Shown one piece after another: positions 17,135 through 26,145 of a DNA stretch of 64,000 bases. The notes beneath the pieces were generated by a model that was not told the origin of the DNA, made no database searches, and worked only from the letters and a program-made list of their open reading frames with translations. Positions within the stretch are counted from its first letter, which is position 1; each line of letters opens with the position of its first letter. The DNA is from Prevotella sp. P6B1 (GTDB taxonomy: Bacteria > Bacteroidota > Bacteroidia > Bacteroidales > Bacteroidaceae): NCBI RefSeq assembly GCF_000702825.1, contig NZ_JNKF01000010.1, positions 124,001 to 188,000 on the forward strand. Reading direction: 5' to 3'. The translations under genes were made by a program, and so were the position numbers.

Positions 17135-19072
17135 TTACTTGATAATCAAACCTCCGTTAGGCTGAATGGTTACCTTAGCCTTACCTCTCTTGTCAATTTT
17201 CAGCGAATTCATCGTAGGTTCTCCCTTCTGATTGTCGACATAGATAGTAGGCGTTTTACCTGTGAACATAGAGAGATCAAGAGTAAGTTTGAGGGGAACC
17301 TTCTGGGCATTCAAGCCAGCAATATACCAATCGGAACCATGGCGACGAGCCAAAACCACATATTTACCTGGGTAGCCATCAATGAAACGGGTTTCGTCCC
17401 AAGTAGCAGGTAACTGCTTCAGGAAGTCGAGTTCGAACTGTGGTAGCTCCTGCAGGTTGTTAGGATACATAGCCACACACTGAATAGAAGTCTGGTTGGT
17501 AATACCAGAAGCCATCTCGAAAATATCGGTAGTCTTACGAGAGTGACGACTCTTATTGTCGCGACTCAGATACTTATTCATGATTACGCCACCCCAATCC
17601 ATCGAAGCAACAGCATTACGGCAGAAGGGATGCAAAGTAAGATCAAATGCCTCATGAATGGCAGCGCCTTCACCAAAGAACACGTTCTCACTGGCCAAGA
17701 CAGCCTCGGAAGCTACATAGTTGGGGAACATACGCTCCCAACCGCGAGGTAAGGTACATCCGTGGAAGATAACCTGTATGTCATAACGGTTAGCATCTAC
17801 CATAATATCTTCGTAAAGCTGTAAGGTCTCCTGCTTATCGCCACCAAAGAAGTCGACCTTGATGCCCTTAACACCAATCTGCTGTAACCACTTGAACTCA
17901 CGATTACGGGCCAACGAAGAGTTCAGACAATTGCGTGGTCCCTGAGGCGCATCGTTCCAGTAGCCATTCGAATTGTACCAAAGCATGAGCAAAACACCTT
18001 TCGACTGAGCATAACGAGAAAGTTCTACCATTTTGTCGCGTCCGATCTGAGTGTCCCAAAGCGCATCTACCAGACAATACTCATAGCCCATCGTAGAAGC
18101 CAAATCAATCAGCTTCACCTGATCATCATAATTGGTGGCACTATCCTGCCAGATAAGCCAGCTCCAGGTATAGCGACCTGCCTTAAAATCGTAGGCAGGC
18201 TCGTAAAGCGGATCAACCACATCGTAACTGATAGTGGTTTCTACCAGTGGTTTCAAGGTAGAACCTACGGTTATCGTACGCCAAGGAGTCTCAGCAGGGA
18301 GCGATACGGCAACGAACTCTGAACCAAACCCTCCATTTTCGCCCTTATCGGGGAAAGCGATTGTATAGCCAACACCTGGCTGATAATCAGACACATGTGT
18401 TCCACAGTAAGTACCAGTAGTACCAGTTTCGCTCACCAGAGCCCAACCATCAGGCAGGTGGAACATCAAAGGGAAGGTATAGCCACGACCATAATGCGAC
18501 TTCACGTTCATCTGTCCATCTACACTATAGCCCTCTTCATAACTGGGTTTGGTATTTGCCCATCCTGTCTTAGGACCTATCTGTGGAGAGATAAACGTTG
18601 TTGTTCCATCAGGAAAGTTAAAGCTGGTGGCCTCGCCAAAAATCAGCGCACGCTGAGTATCTCGAAGGCCTTTGGCTATACCATACTTGAATGCCACGTC
18701 GTTATCCGATACCATGAAAGTCACAGTCATCTGCAATTTCTGCTCATTTTCGAGGGTTAGCAATAATTTGTTGGCCTTATAGTCGATGTGAGATGTCTTG
18801 ATGGTACGCATATCGTAGTGCTTTTCAACAGCCTCTGTCTTGCTTGACACAATCTTCAGTCCGTTAGTTAAATCGCCGATACTGGTATTCAAGCCCAAAT
18901 TGGATTTCGTCACCATCTGCTTGCCATCCAGCGACACGCTATAGGTAGCCTTGCCACCTTCATCGTCTACAGTAACTTCCAGATTTCCACTTGGTGATTT
19001 CACCTTCACCTCTTCTGCCCTACAAAGGCTTGCAACCAACAAGGCTGCCACAATACATACATTTTTGATCAT
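17135..19072 (-). CDS. GH97 family glycosidase, secreted (retaining alpha-galactosidase-like)
   Basis: 645 aa; signal peptide MIKNVCIVAALLVASLCRA. N-terminal beta-sandwich (~22-280), catalytic TIM barrel (~285-560), C-terminal beta-sandwich. GH97 contains inverting alpha-glucosidases (SusB) and retaining alpha-galactosidases; the latter use an Asp after barrel strand 4. Here IKVDFFGGD has Asp407 at that place, so I favour a retaining enzyme. The calcium-site glutamates are plausible in the barrel (ASEAVLASE). First gene of the three-gene operon with its own promoter 33 bp upstream. Confidence 0.85.
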   Translation of the reverse strand: MIKNVCIVAALLVASLCRAEEVKVKSPSGNLEVTVDDEGGKATYSVSLDGKQMVTKSNLGLNTSIGDLTNGLKIVSSKTEAVEKHYDMRTIKTSHIDYKANKLLLTLENEQKLQMTVTFMVSDNDVAFKYGIAKGLRDTQRALIFGEATSFNFPDGTTTFISPQIGPKTGWANTKPSYEEGYSVDGQMNVKSHYGRGYTFPLMFHLPDGWALVSETGTTGTYCGTHVSDYQPGVGYTIAFPDKGENGGFGSEFVAVSLPAETPWRTITVGSTLKPLVETTISYDVVDPLYEPAYDFKAGRYTWSWLIWQDSATNYDDQVKLIDLASTMGYEYCLVDALWDTQIGRDKMVELSRYAQSKGVLLMLWYNSNGYWNDAPQGPRNCLNSSLARNREFKWLQQIGVKGIKVDFFGGDKQETLQLYEDIMVDANRYDIQVIFHGCTLPRGWERMFPNYVASEAVLASENVFFGEGAAIHEAFDLTLHPFCRNAVASMDWGGVIMNKYLSRDNKSRHSRKTTDIFEMASGITNQTSIQCVAMYPNNLQELPQFELDFLKQLPATWDETRFIDGYPGKYVVLARRHGSDWYIAGLNAQKVPLKLTLDLSMFTGKTPTIYVDNQKGEPTMNSLKIDKRGKAKVTIQPNGGLIIK

Positions 19073-19104
19073 AGTCTGTTAGAAAACAATTATAATTTTG
19101 GTTG

Positions 19105-19112
19105 CAAAGATA
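19105..19112 (-). promoter_or_regulatory. Promoter -7 box for the GH97-GH2-GH3 operon
   Basis: TATCTTTG on the minus strand, 32 bp before the ATG at 19072. Confidence 0.65.
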
Positions 19113-19220
19113 CGAATTATCCACCAAGGTAGAAAGTTCCCCAGCGTTAACAAATTGTAAAAAATACACTTCTCCATGCAATCTTTTACACATTAGCTAC
19201 TCTATATAAGCAAAAAACAC

Positions 19221-19228
19221 TAATTTTG
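19221..19228 (+). promoter_or_regulatory. Promoter -7 box for the TonB receptor operon, with long leader
   Basis: TAATTTTG is the only good -7 match before the GTG start at 19385. It predicts an untranslated leader of about 150 nt, the longest in this window. The leader contains a short G+C-rich stretch (19258-19280) in otherwise A/T-rich sequence and a possible 16-codon frame at 19299-19349; nothing else stands out in the 312-bp gap. Confidence 0.55.
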
Positions 19229-19384
19229 CAAACAAAAAAAACACAAAGCAACCTTTCCTCTCGGCCTCCGGGGCGTTTGGTAAAAGTTTGTTAAATAAAT
19301 GCTTCATCATGCAAGAATTTGCTCCCTGTTGCATTTTATCCATAAATAGCATCAACCTAATGATTATTACGAAACTCTAAAGAC

Positions 19385-22321
19385 GTGAAAACAGAATTAT
19401 TACTATTGGCCTGTATGACGTTAGTTGTACAGCACACTGAAGCTCAGGACTACTTCTCTGCTGCTTCGGACTACGCTCGCCTGTATGTAGGGCCTATCGA
19501 GCCACAGTACCAGCTATCAACGTGGTACGACATTCCTTATTATAAAGGGAATACAAACATGTATCAAGGGCGAATAAGCTATTGTGGCGTAGTTTACGAT
19601 CATGTAAAACTACGTTTCGATCAGCTGAAACAGCATGTGGTGGTATTATCCCCCATAGCTGGCATCTGCTGCCTGCCTGATCAGGAGCATGTAGACTGGT
19701 TTGAGATGGATGGTCACAGATACGTACACGATCCAGAAGACAGTACACGATATGCTTCTCTGCTATGTGACGGAACCACTAATGGCATTCGTCTTTATCA
19801 TAGTGTATGGAAGGTTTTCAGCGGTGAAGAGCTCTTATTCGGAGAGAAGAAATATCTAAAGACTCTCAGCACCGAAGAATATTATACACTTATCACCGCC
19901 AACGGAGAAAAGCACCATGTAAAGCGTGCATCAGATATTACAAAGCTCATTCCTGAACAGAAAAAGCGGATCAAACAAGTAGTAAAACAGAATCGTCTCT
20001 CATTCTCAAATAACGAACGTGAGAAAAGTCTTGTGACAGTGGTTGAGAATATTTCAGGCGTACCATATCATAAACCAGAAAGGCAACAAGCAGAGAAACG
20101 GCAAACGCCCACTCTCTGCCGTCCTGCCACACCTATTGATGATAAGCAGCTTATATCAGGCATACCCGTTCTTGATACCGATACGATTTCAACTGGCTCG
20201 GCAAGAACTACGACTTATATAGTGCCTGGCGTAAAGAAAGCAAGAGCAAGTATTTCAGATGATCAGGAACTTGCCGAGATAGTAGTTGTAGCCGGACGAC
20301 AGTCGGCCGTAAAAAGTACAACTATGAGTTCAGAGAAGTTCAAACCCCAGTTACTTAAAAACATCCCATCAGCCTTTGGCGAGTCGGATATTATGAAGAT
20401 AGTACTCACTCTACCAGGTGTCACGACTGTAGGCGAGGCCTCAAGCGGATATAATGTGCGAGGAGGTGCAACAGATCAGAACTTGATAGTATTCAATGGA
20501 GGCACTGTATACAACCCGTCACACCTGTTCGGAATATTCACCTCGTTTAATTCAGATGCAGTTGAGGACGTGGAACTGTTTAAGTCAAGTATCCCAGCAG
20601 AATATGGAGGCAGAATAAGTAGCGTATTGAAAGTGAACTCGAAAGAGGCAAACATGCAAAAGCTGACAGGTTCGGCAAGTATTGGCGCACTTACCAGCAA
20701 GGCGAATATAGAGATCCCTATCGTCAAGGATCATGTATCACTCATGCTAAATGGCCGTACAACTTATAGTGATTGGATTCTCAAACTATTACCAGAAGAC
20801 AGCGGCTACAAAAATGGTCATGCCAACTTCTTTGACCTTGGTGGCGTACTGACATGGAAACTGAATAATATGCACCGCCTTAAGATATATGGATACTGGA
20901 GCCATGATAAGTTTTCGTTCAGTTCAGAGGACAATTACGGATATCAGAATCGTAACATCTCGGCAGAGTGGCGCTCTATCCTGAATGAGAAAACAACAGC
21001 TACCCTTTCTGTCGGACTTGACCACTATGACTATTTCAACGAGGAATGGGGCACGCCATCCATGGCTGCACGACTGAGTTTCGGTATCGATCAGTTATGG
21101 GGTAAGTTGCATATTCGTCAGCGTTTGTCTGATAAGCAGACGCTCTCGTATGGTCTTTCGATGCAACATTATAATGTGCAGGCTGGTAAATATGAGCCTC
21201 TGGGCGAAGAATCATGCATCAAAACAGACCAAATACAAAAAGAGAAGGCATTGGAGAGTGCTGCATATATAGAATACGAGCATTCGCTCACAGAGAAGCT
21301 GTCTGTTTCAGCAGGTTTACGCTATTCTATGTTTAATGCACTTGGACCTCGCGATGTTAATCATTATACTGAGGGAGAACTTCCTTCAGAGTCGACATGG
21401 CTGGAGACACGCCATGAAACAGGAATTATCAAGACCTATCACGCACCAGAGATACGCTTGTCGGCTCGCTACGCATTAAAGGATAATCTCTCATTGAAAG
21501 CAGGTTTCAACACGATGCATCAATACATCCACAAAGTGTCGAATACCTCCATCATGTCGCCTACAGATATATGGAAGCTCTCCGATCTTAATATCAAACC
21601 ACAGAATGGATGGCAAGTGGCAGCAGGAATCTATCATGAGACTGCCGGAAAAAAATATGAGTTATCTGCAGAGGTGTACTACAAGCATATTGGTGATTAT
21701 CTTAATTATCGCAGTTCAGCAGTTCTGCTGATGAACCCTCACCTCGAGACTGATGTTATCTCGACAAAGGGAAAAGCCTATGGCATAGAACTGCAAGCGA
21801 AGAAGCCTTTAGGCAAACTGAATGGATGGGTAAGTTATACATACTCACGTTCACTGCTACGTCAGGACGACAAGAGGGTAGCAATGCCTCTGAACGATGG
21901 CGATTGGTATCCTTCTGAATATGACAGACCTCATGAGGTTAAGGCTACGCTCAACTTCAAGCTTACAGAGAGGTATAGTTTTTCCAGCAATTTCAACTAT
22001 GCCACTGGTCGCCCGACTACAGTACCTGCCGGCAAATACTACAGTTTCGATAGCTACAAGTATATGCCATATTACACAGATCGCAACACCTACCGTATTC
22101 CAGACTATATGCGTTTGGATCTTGCGTTCAACATAGAGCCCACTCATAAACTTACGTCCTTTCTTCACTCATCGTTCTCTATAGGTGTATATAATGCTCT
22201 TGCACGTAAGAATGCCTATAATATCTATTTTGTCAATGAAGAGGATGAAATAAAAGGGTACAAGCTATCTGTGTTTGGCACAGCCATTCCCTATGTTTCA
22301 CTTAATATACGGTTCAACTAA
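19385..22321 (+). CDS. TonB-dependent outer-membrane receptor with novel N-terminal module
   Basis: 978 aa from a GTG start (GTG AAA ACA GAA) that gives the signal peptide MKTELLLLACMTLVVQHTEA. Residues ~22-225 form a module I do not recognise from the usual CarboxypepD-reg domain of SusC-like receptors: Tyr/Asp/His-rich with YDHVKLRFDQL (~71-81), DWFEMDGHRYVHD (~104-116) and a Lys/Arg/Gln-rich stretch (~187-215). A linker leads to a TonB-box-like AEIVVVAG (~297-304), then the plug (~315-420; LPGVTTVGEASSGYNVRGG) and a 22-strand type barrel ending in VSLNIRFN. No SusD follows; a DUF4249 lipoprotein does. It imports or senses an unknown ligand across the outer membrane. Confidence 0.85.
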   Translation: MKTELLLLACMTLVVQHTEAQDYFSAASDYARLYVGPIEPQYQLSTWYDIPYYKGNTNMYQGRISYCGVVYDHVKLRFDQLKQHVVVLSPIAGICCLPDQEHVDWFEMDGHRYVHDPEDSTRYASLLCDGTTNGIRLYHSVWKVFSGEELLFGEKKYLKTLSTEEYYTLITANGEKHHVKRASDITKLIPEQKKRIKQVVKQNRLSFSNNEREKSLVTVVENISGVPYHKPERQQAEKRQTPTLCRPATPIDDKQLISGIPVLDTDTISTGSARTTTYIVPGVKKARASISDDQELAEIVVVAGRQSAVKSTTMSSEKFKPQLLKNIPSAFGESDIMKIVLTLPGVTTVGEASSGYNVRGGATDQNLIVFNGGTVYNPSHLFGIFTSFNSDAVEDVELFKSSIPAEYGGRISSVLKVNSKEANMQKLTGSASIGALTSKANIEIPIVKDHVSLMLNGRTTYSDWILKLLPEDSGYKNGHANFFDLGGVLTWKLNNMHRLKIYGYWSHDKFSFSSEDNYGYQNRNISAEWRSILNEKTTATLSVGLDHYDYFNEEWGTPSMAARLSFGIDQLWGKLHIRQRLSDKQTLSYGLSMQHYNVQAGKYEPLGEESCIKTDQIQKEKALESAAYIEYEHSLTEKLSVSAGLRYSMFNALGPRDVNHYTEGELPSESTWLETRHETGIIKTYHAPEIRLSARYALKDNLSLKAGFNTMHQYIHKVSNTSIMSPTDIWKLSDLNIKPQNGWQVAAGIYHETAGKKYELSAEVYYKHIGDYLNYRSSAVLLMNPHLETDVISTKGKAYGIELQAKKPLGKLNGWVSYTYSRSLLRQDDKRVAMPLNDGDWYPSEYDRPHEVKATLNFKLTERYSFSSNFNYATGRPTTVPAGKYYSFDSYKYMPYYTDRNTYRIPDYMRLDLAFNIEPTHKLTSFLHSSFSIGVYNALARKNAYNIYFVNEEDEIKGYKLSVFGTAIPYVSLNIRFN

Positions 22322-22332
22322 ATGATGAAAAA

Positions 22333-23526
22333 ATGAAAAAGGACAAGTTATATATCATCCTATGCCTCATCTTAGCCACTATCCTGTCGGGCTGTATTGA
22401 GGAATATCAAGCTGAAATACCAACAACGGATTCCGACATACTCGTTGTTAATGGTACGATACGTTCTTCAGAACAGAACACATTCATCCTGTCACTTACG
22501 CAGGCTATCAATTCTGACCCGATGCTCAAATTTGCAGAGCATGCTATAGTCTCTGTACGCGGAACTGACGGTTCTGAATATGAAGTCGATGGTTTCTATG
22601 GCGTATATTCATGTTGGATTGGTGAACTTAATCCTGACGTAGAGTATTACCTCCATATTGAATACGATGGCGATGTTTATGAATCCGAGCCCCAGAAACC
22701 CTTACGTACAGAAAAAATTGCAGATGTCAGTGTGGTACAGAACACACCTGAAAGCAACATAGACATACTCGTAACACCAGACGCGCCCTTCAACCCTGAC
22801 AAAACAAATTACTATTCGTGGGAATGCGACGAGACATGGGAAGTACATTCTGAGTACAGAACAACCATCTATTATGATATAGACCTAAAGAAGGCAGTAT
22901 ATAATGACAAACAGTTTCCTTGGCGTGGATGGAAAGATGCTACAAAATCATTTATGGTTGGAGCAAGTAATAATTACGAAGGCCAACATATCCAAAGACT
23001 CAAGATATACGATATAGATCGTAGCGATGAGCGCGTATATTACAAGTATAGCGGTCTGGTACATCAACGTGCCATCAGCAAAGCAGAATACGAGTATGAA
23101 CTGGCATGTAAGCAAGCCAGTTCTGAGATGGGAGGACTGTTCACACCTCAACCATCCTCTCTGCCTACTAACATCCGCTGTCTGACTTCCTCCAGACACG
23201 TGATTGGATTTGTGGGGTGTGCGATGAATACAAGTGCTTTCAGATTCTTCCTCAATGCCGATGATTATTCTATTGAATATCCTCCATATGAAGACACCCG
23301 CTTATGGGTTGAGAATCCCAGTGATATGAACTGCATCCGATTGTTAGAGAAAGGCATGTTCCTATGCGCATGGATAGATGAGAGATTAGCTGGGAAAGAC
23401 TTACAAACGGCATGGGCGTTCCAAGAACAACTCGATGTCAGATATAAAGGCGCATATACCGACGAACCTTCTTTTTGGTCATTCACAGAAGACGACGACA
23501 ACCTCCAATCGTCTGATATAAAATAA
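22333..23526 (+). CDS. DUF4249 family lipoprotein, receptor partner
   Basis: 397 aa; lipobox ILSGC (Cys near residue 21), then acidic residues after the Cys, suggesting outer-membrane or surface placement. Early strand-rich part (DILVVNGTIRSSEQNTFILS) and later aromatic-rich segments fit DUF4249, a Bacteroidota family encoded beside TonB-dependent receptors. By position, it plays the role SusD plays for SusC, probably as a lid or ligand-binding subunit; this is inferred from context, not shown. Start 11 bp after the receptor stop. Confidence 0.82.
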   Translation: MKKDKLYIILCLILATILSGCIEEYQAEIPTTDSDILVVNGTIRSSEQNTFILSLTQAINSDPMLKFAEHAIVSVRGTDGSEYEVDGFYGVYSCWIGELNPDVEYYLHIEYDGDVYESEPQKPLRTEKIADVSVVQNTPESNIDILVTPDAPFNPDKTNYYSWECDETWEVHSEYRTTIYYDIDLKKAVYNDKQFPWRGWKDATKSFMVGASNNYEGQHIQRLKIYDIDRSDERVYYKYSGLVHQRAISKAEYEYELACKQASSEMGGLFTPQPSSLPTNIRCLTSSRHVIGFVGCAMNTSAFRFFLNADDYSIEYPPYEDTRLWVENPSDMNCIRLLEKGMFLCAWIDERLAGKDLQTAWAFQEQLDVRYKGAYTDEPSFWSFTEDDDNLQSSDIK

Positions 23527-23533
23527 AATCCAT

Positions 23534-24787
23534 ATGAACAACAGATTATTATCACTTATCACAGTTTGGGCGCTAAACCTCAGCACCTGGGCCACAAACA
23601 TTGAGACTGACCGGCAATGGTATTTAGCTGGCGAAACAATGAAGGTGAACATCACCACTGATCATGCACTAATCGCTTACGCAGAACTATGCGACACGCA
23701 TAGTCTGGTAGCTGGTAATTCGATCAGTCTTAACAAAGGAAAGGGTGCTACTACTATCGAGTTGCCATCCAACCTCCATAGTGGATACTATGTACTTTCA
23801 GCATATACCCACGATAACGCAAATGTTTCAAACAAGCTGATTGCCATCATAAACCCCCTACGCAAGAATAAAGACGACGATATCGAATGGATAAAGGACG
23901 ACAGTTGTTGGGTGAGTGGTATGGGAACATCCGACTTGGTAAGCAATAAAGCCATCGATATACGTGAGACGGAAGGTCACATCATCAAAGCGCACGTAAA
24001 GAACATACATGCAGGCAATAGTTTCACGAGCAGTCAGGTGTATCCTTCATTAAGCATCATAGGAAAACAGATACATTATTTTGAAGGGAAGATGATTAAC
24101 GACACTACAGCCATCTTTTACACCTATGGTATTCATGGCAAGCAACCGCTCGTGCTCTCTGCCATATCATCTACAGACGTGAGTCTGCCTATTGAGATGA
24201 TTAATCCATTTGCTGTCATGCTCCCAAGAGAACTACCACATCTGGTGTTCCACTATAAACGCAGCGAGGTTGAAAACCGTTCAATGGATATGCAACGGCA
24301 TCAGATTGGCATCGCACCAGTCAAGCACGAGTTACAAATAGGCGACCATTCAGATGACACAGCCGAAGACGTTGAGCCATTAGGCTATGACGAAAAGGTG
24401 ATCGGCACTCTACCTGACCTAAGTTATAATCTTGACGAATACCGACAGTTCCGCACAATCAGGGAGGTACTACTTGAATATGTACAATGTGTAAGCAACA
24501 GAAAAATAAATGGCGTATCGAAGCTGGTTGTCCGCAAGGAAGATGCCGCCTACGATACCTCATGGCCAACAATGGTATTGATAGACGGTATGCCAGTTCT
24601 CGATATAGAGCGGCTACTGAACTATGATGCCCGACGTATTCATTATATCAACATCTATAGTGGGCAATACACCTTTGGACATAGCGTATTTAACGGCATT
24701 CTGTCATTTGTAACACGCTCAGGTCGTCTAACCAACTATCCAACAGAGCCCAATATGCAGTATCTGGTGTATAATTTTCCAGAATGA
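23534..24787 (+). CDS. Small secreted MG2-like plus TonB-plug-like protein
   Basis: 417 aa with a short signal peptide (MNNRLLSLITVWALNLSTWA). Residues ~20-115 look like a macroglobulin MG2-type beta-sandwich (DRQWYLAGETMKVNI...SGYYVLSAYT). The last ~120 residues resemble a TonB receptor plug without any barrel (TMVLIDGMPVLDIERLL, then IHYINIYSGQYTFG and NGILSFVTRSG). Relatives with MG2 plus plug are usually about twice as long, so this is a compact or shortened form. Third gene of the receptor operon, 7 bp after DUF4249. Possible role: periplasmic or outer-membrane assembly partner of the receptor. Function not known. Confidence 0.6.
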   Translation: MNNRLLSLITVWALNLSTWATNIETDRQWYLAGETMKVNITTDHALIAYAELCDTHSLVAGNSISLNKGKGATTIELPSNLHSGYYVLSAYTHDNANVSNKLIAIINPLRKNKDDDIEWIKDDSCWVSGMGTSDLVSNKAIDIRETEGHIIKAHVKNIHAGNSFTSSQVYPSLSIIGKQIHYFEGKMINDTTAIFYTYGIHGKQPLVLSAISSTDVSLPIEMINPFAVMLPRELPHLVFHYKRSEVENRSMDMQRHQIGIAPVKHELQIGDHSDDTAEDVEPLGYDEKVIGTLPDLSYNLDEYRQFRTIREVLLEYVQCVSNRKINGVSKLVVRKEDAAYDTSWPTMVLIDGMPVLDIERLLNYDARRIHYINIYSGQYTFGHSVFNGILSFVTRSGRLTNYPTEPNMQYLVYNFPE

Positions 24788-24808
24788 GGTTCGAAATTCT
24801 GTAATTAA

Positions 24809-24840
24809 TTTGGTATTTATCCCGATTTGCACTATCTTTG
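24809..24840 (+). promoter_or_regulatory. Full consensus promoter for the histidine kinase operon
   Basis: TTTG (24809-24812), exactly 20 bp, then TATCTTTG (24833-24840): a complete match to the Bacteroidota -33/-7 consensus. The kinase ATG begins 9 bp after the box, so the leader is only a few nucleotides. Confidence 0.8.
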
Positions 24841-24849
24841 CACGCGGTT

Positions 24850-26145
24850 ATGCATACTAATAAGTATAAATACGTGTCGATAGTGAGTGCAGTAGCAGTT
24901 TTGCTGTTGCTGGCACTATACATGTGGATGACTTATCGTTCGGTAACCAAGGATATCACAGAGCGTGCTGGCAACCAACTCACTTGGGCCATGTTTTATG
25001 AGAGTTACACCCGTGCCGATCTGGTTACAGCCGACGACACACTCAGCTTGTCAGAAGCGCGAGGCAATATCTCACTTGAGTCTTCCGTCGAGGGCATGAA
25101 CGACGCCTTGAGCAAGGATTACCACTCAGAGATATCACTCAATACAGTGGCACAATATGTAGATTCCCTGTTATCAGTAGCCGAGATAAACCGCAATGTG
25201 ACCATCCTTGAGGTCGATGCTTCGAGAAAGATTATCAGAAAGAACAACGATCGCAACACATCGTGGTCGCTATTGACTAAGCCCATCAGCATACGTAGAG
25301 ACCAATCACGCGCCATTCAGTTAGCGCTTAACAATCCCTACCCTGAGTTGGCTCAGAAGTTGAGCCCTCTCTTCCTGTTGAGCGCCTTTATCCTTGGTTT
25401 CTTCGCTATCATCATCGTCCAGCTATTAAAGTTCATCACTGAGCAGGAACAAATGGCAGAACTACGCAACGACTTCTCGTATGCAATGGTTCACGACATG
25501 AAATCGCCGCTTTCATCGATTATTATGGGTGCACACTTCCTCCATAGTGGTAAGGTTGACGACAAACCACAGATTAAAGACAAGTACTATACCATCATCG
25601 AGGAAGAAGCCGAACACCTGTTAACCCTCGTCAATAAGCTACTCACCATTTCGAAACTCGAGAACAAGAAGCTGATTCTGAATAAGTGGGATATAGATAT
25701 CGAACCAATAATTGACGATTTGATCGAGAAAGCAAAGGCTAAGGCCGACAAGCCATTAGAGATTATAACCGACCTGAAGATAAAGAACGTACTGGCCGAT
25801 GAGCAATATCTTACCGAGGCTATTGCAAATCTGCTGGACAACGCTATCAAATACTCTAAGGAGGAGATAAAAATCAAGATTTCATCGATAGATACAGACA
25901 AGAATGTGCTCTTAAAGGTACGCGATAACGGCATAGGAATCACCAAAGAAGAACAGCAGATTATCTTCGACAAGTTTGGTCGTGCCGCCATCCACGAAAA
26001 GAACCGCAAAGGCGGCGTATCAGGCTTCGGCTTAGGTCTGAACTATGTAGACCAGGTGATGCAAGCCCATGGTGGAAAGGTCACCGTATCCAGTGAGAAA
26101 GACAAATATTCTGAATTTACACTTTATATCCCAAAGAACGTATGA
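24850..26145 (+). CDS. Sensor histidine kinase
   Basis: 431 aa from the ATG at 24850; the longer frame starts with the TTG of the promoter box. Two transmembrane helices (~7-27 and ~172-193) enclose a ~145-residue periplasmic sensor domain with no recognised fold. HisKA begins at ~207 with the phosphorylated His215 in MVHDMKSPLS; HATPase_c has N box NLLDNAIKYS, G1 DNGIGI and G2 GFGLGLNYV, so the kinase is complete. No HAMP domain. Overlaps the response-regulator start by 4 bp. Likely senses an envelope signal, perhaps linked to the receptor operon just upstream, but it has its own promoter. Confidence 0.93.
   Translation: MHTNKYKYVSIVSAVAVLLLLALYMWMTYRSVTKDITERAGNQLTWAMFYESYTRADLVTADDTLSLSEARGNISLESSVEGMNDALSKDYHSEISLNTVAQYVDSLLSVAEINRNVTILEVDASRKIIRKNNDRNTSWSLLTKPISIRRDQSRAIQLALNNPYPELAQKLSPLFLLSAFILGFFAIIIVQLLKFITEQEQMAELRNDFSYAMVHDMKSPLSSIIMGAHFLHSGKVDDKPQIKDKYYTIIEEEAEHLLTLVNKLLTISKLENKKLILNKWDIDIEPIIDDLIEKAKAKADKPLEIITDLKIKNVLADEQYLTEAIANLLDNAIKYSKEEIKIKISSIDTDKNVLLKVRDNGIGITKEEQQIIFDKFGRAAIHEKNRKGGVSGFGLGLNYVDQVMQAHGGKVTVSSEKDKYSEFTLYIPKNV

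Noticed and set aside
19299..19349. 16-codon frame with four histidines in the TonB receptor leader, possible leader peptide
   Set aside because: No ribosome site before it and no link between histidine and the operon; frames this short occur by chance.
5171..22321. Classical polysaccharide utilization locus
   Set aside because: No SusD-like gene and no SusC with the usual N-terminal domain; the TonB receptor is paired with DUF4249 and runs on its own promoter, divergent from the enzyme operon.
24838..24849. TTG starts that lengthen several genes (24838, 39184, 46039, 54525, 12273, 12893)
   Set aside because: In each case the TTG is the last three bases of a TAnnTTTG promoter-like box, so it lies upstream of or at the transcript start; the downstream ATG gives the expected N terminus or signal peptide.
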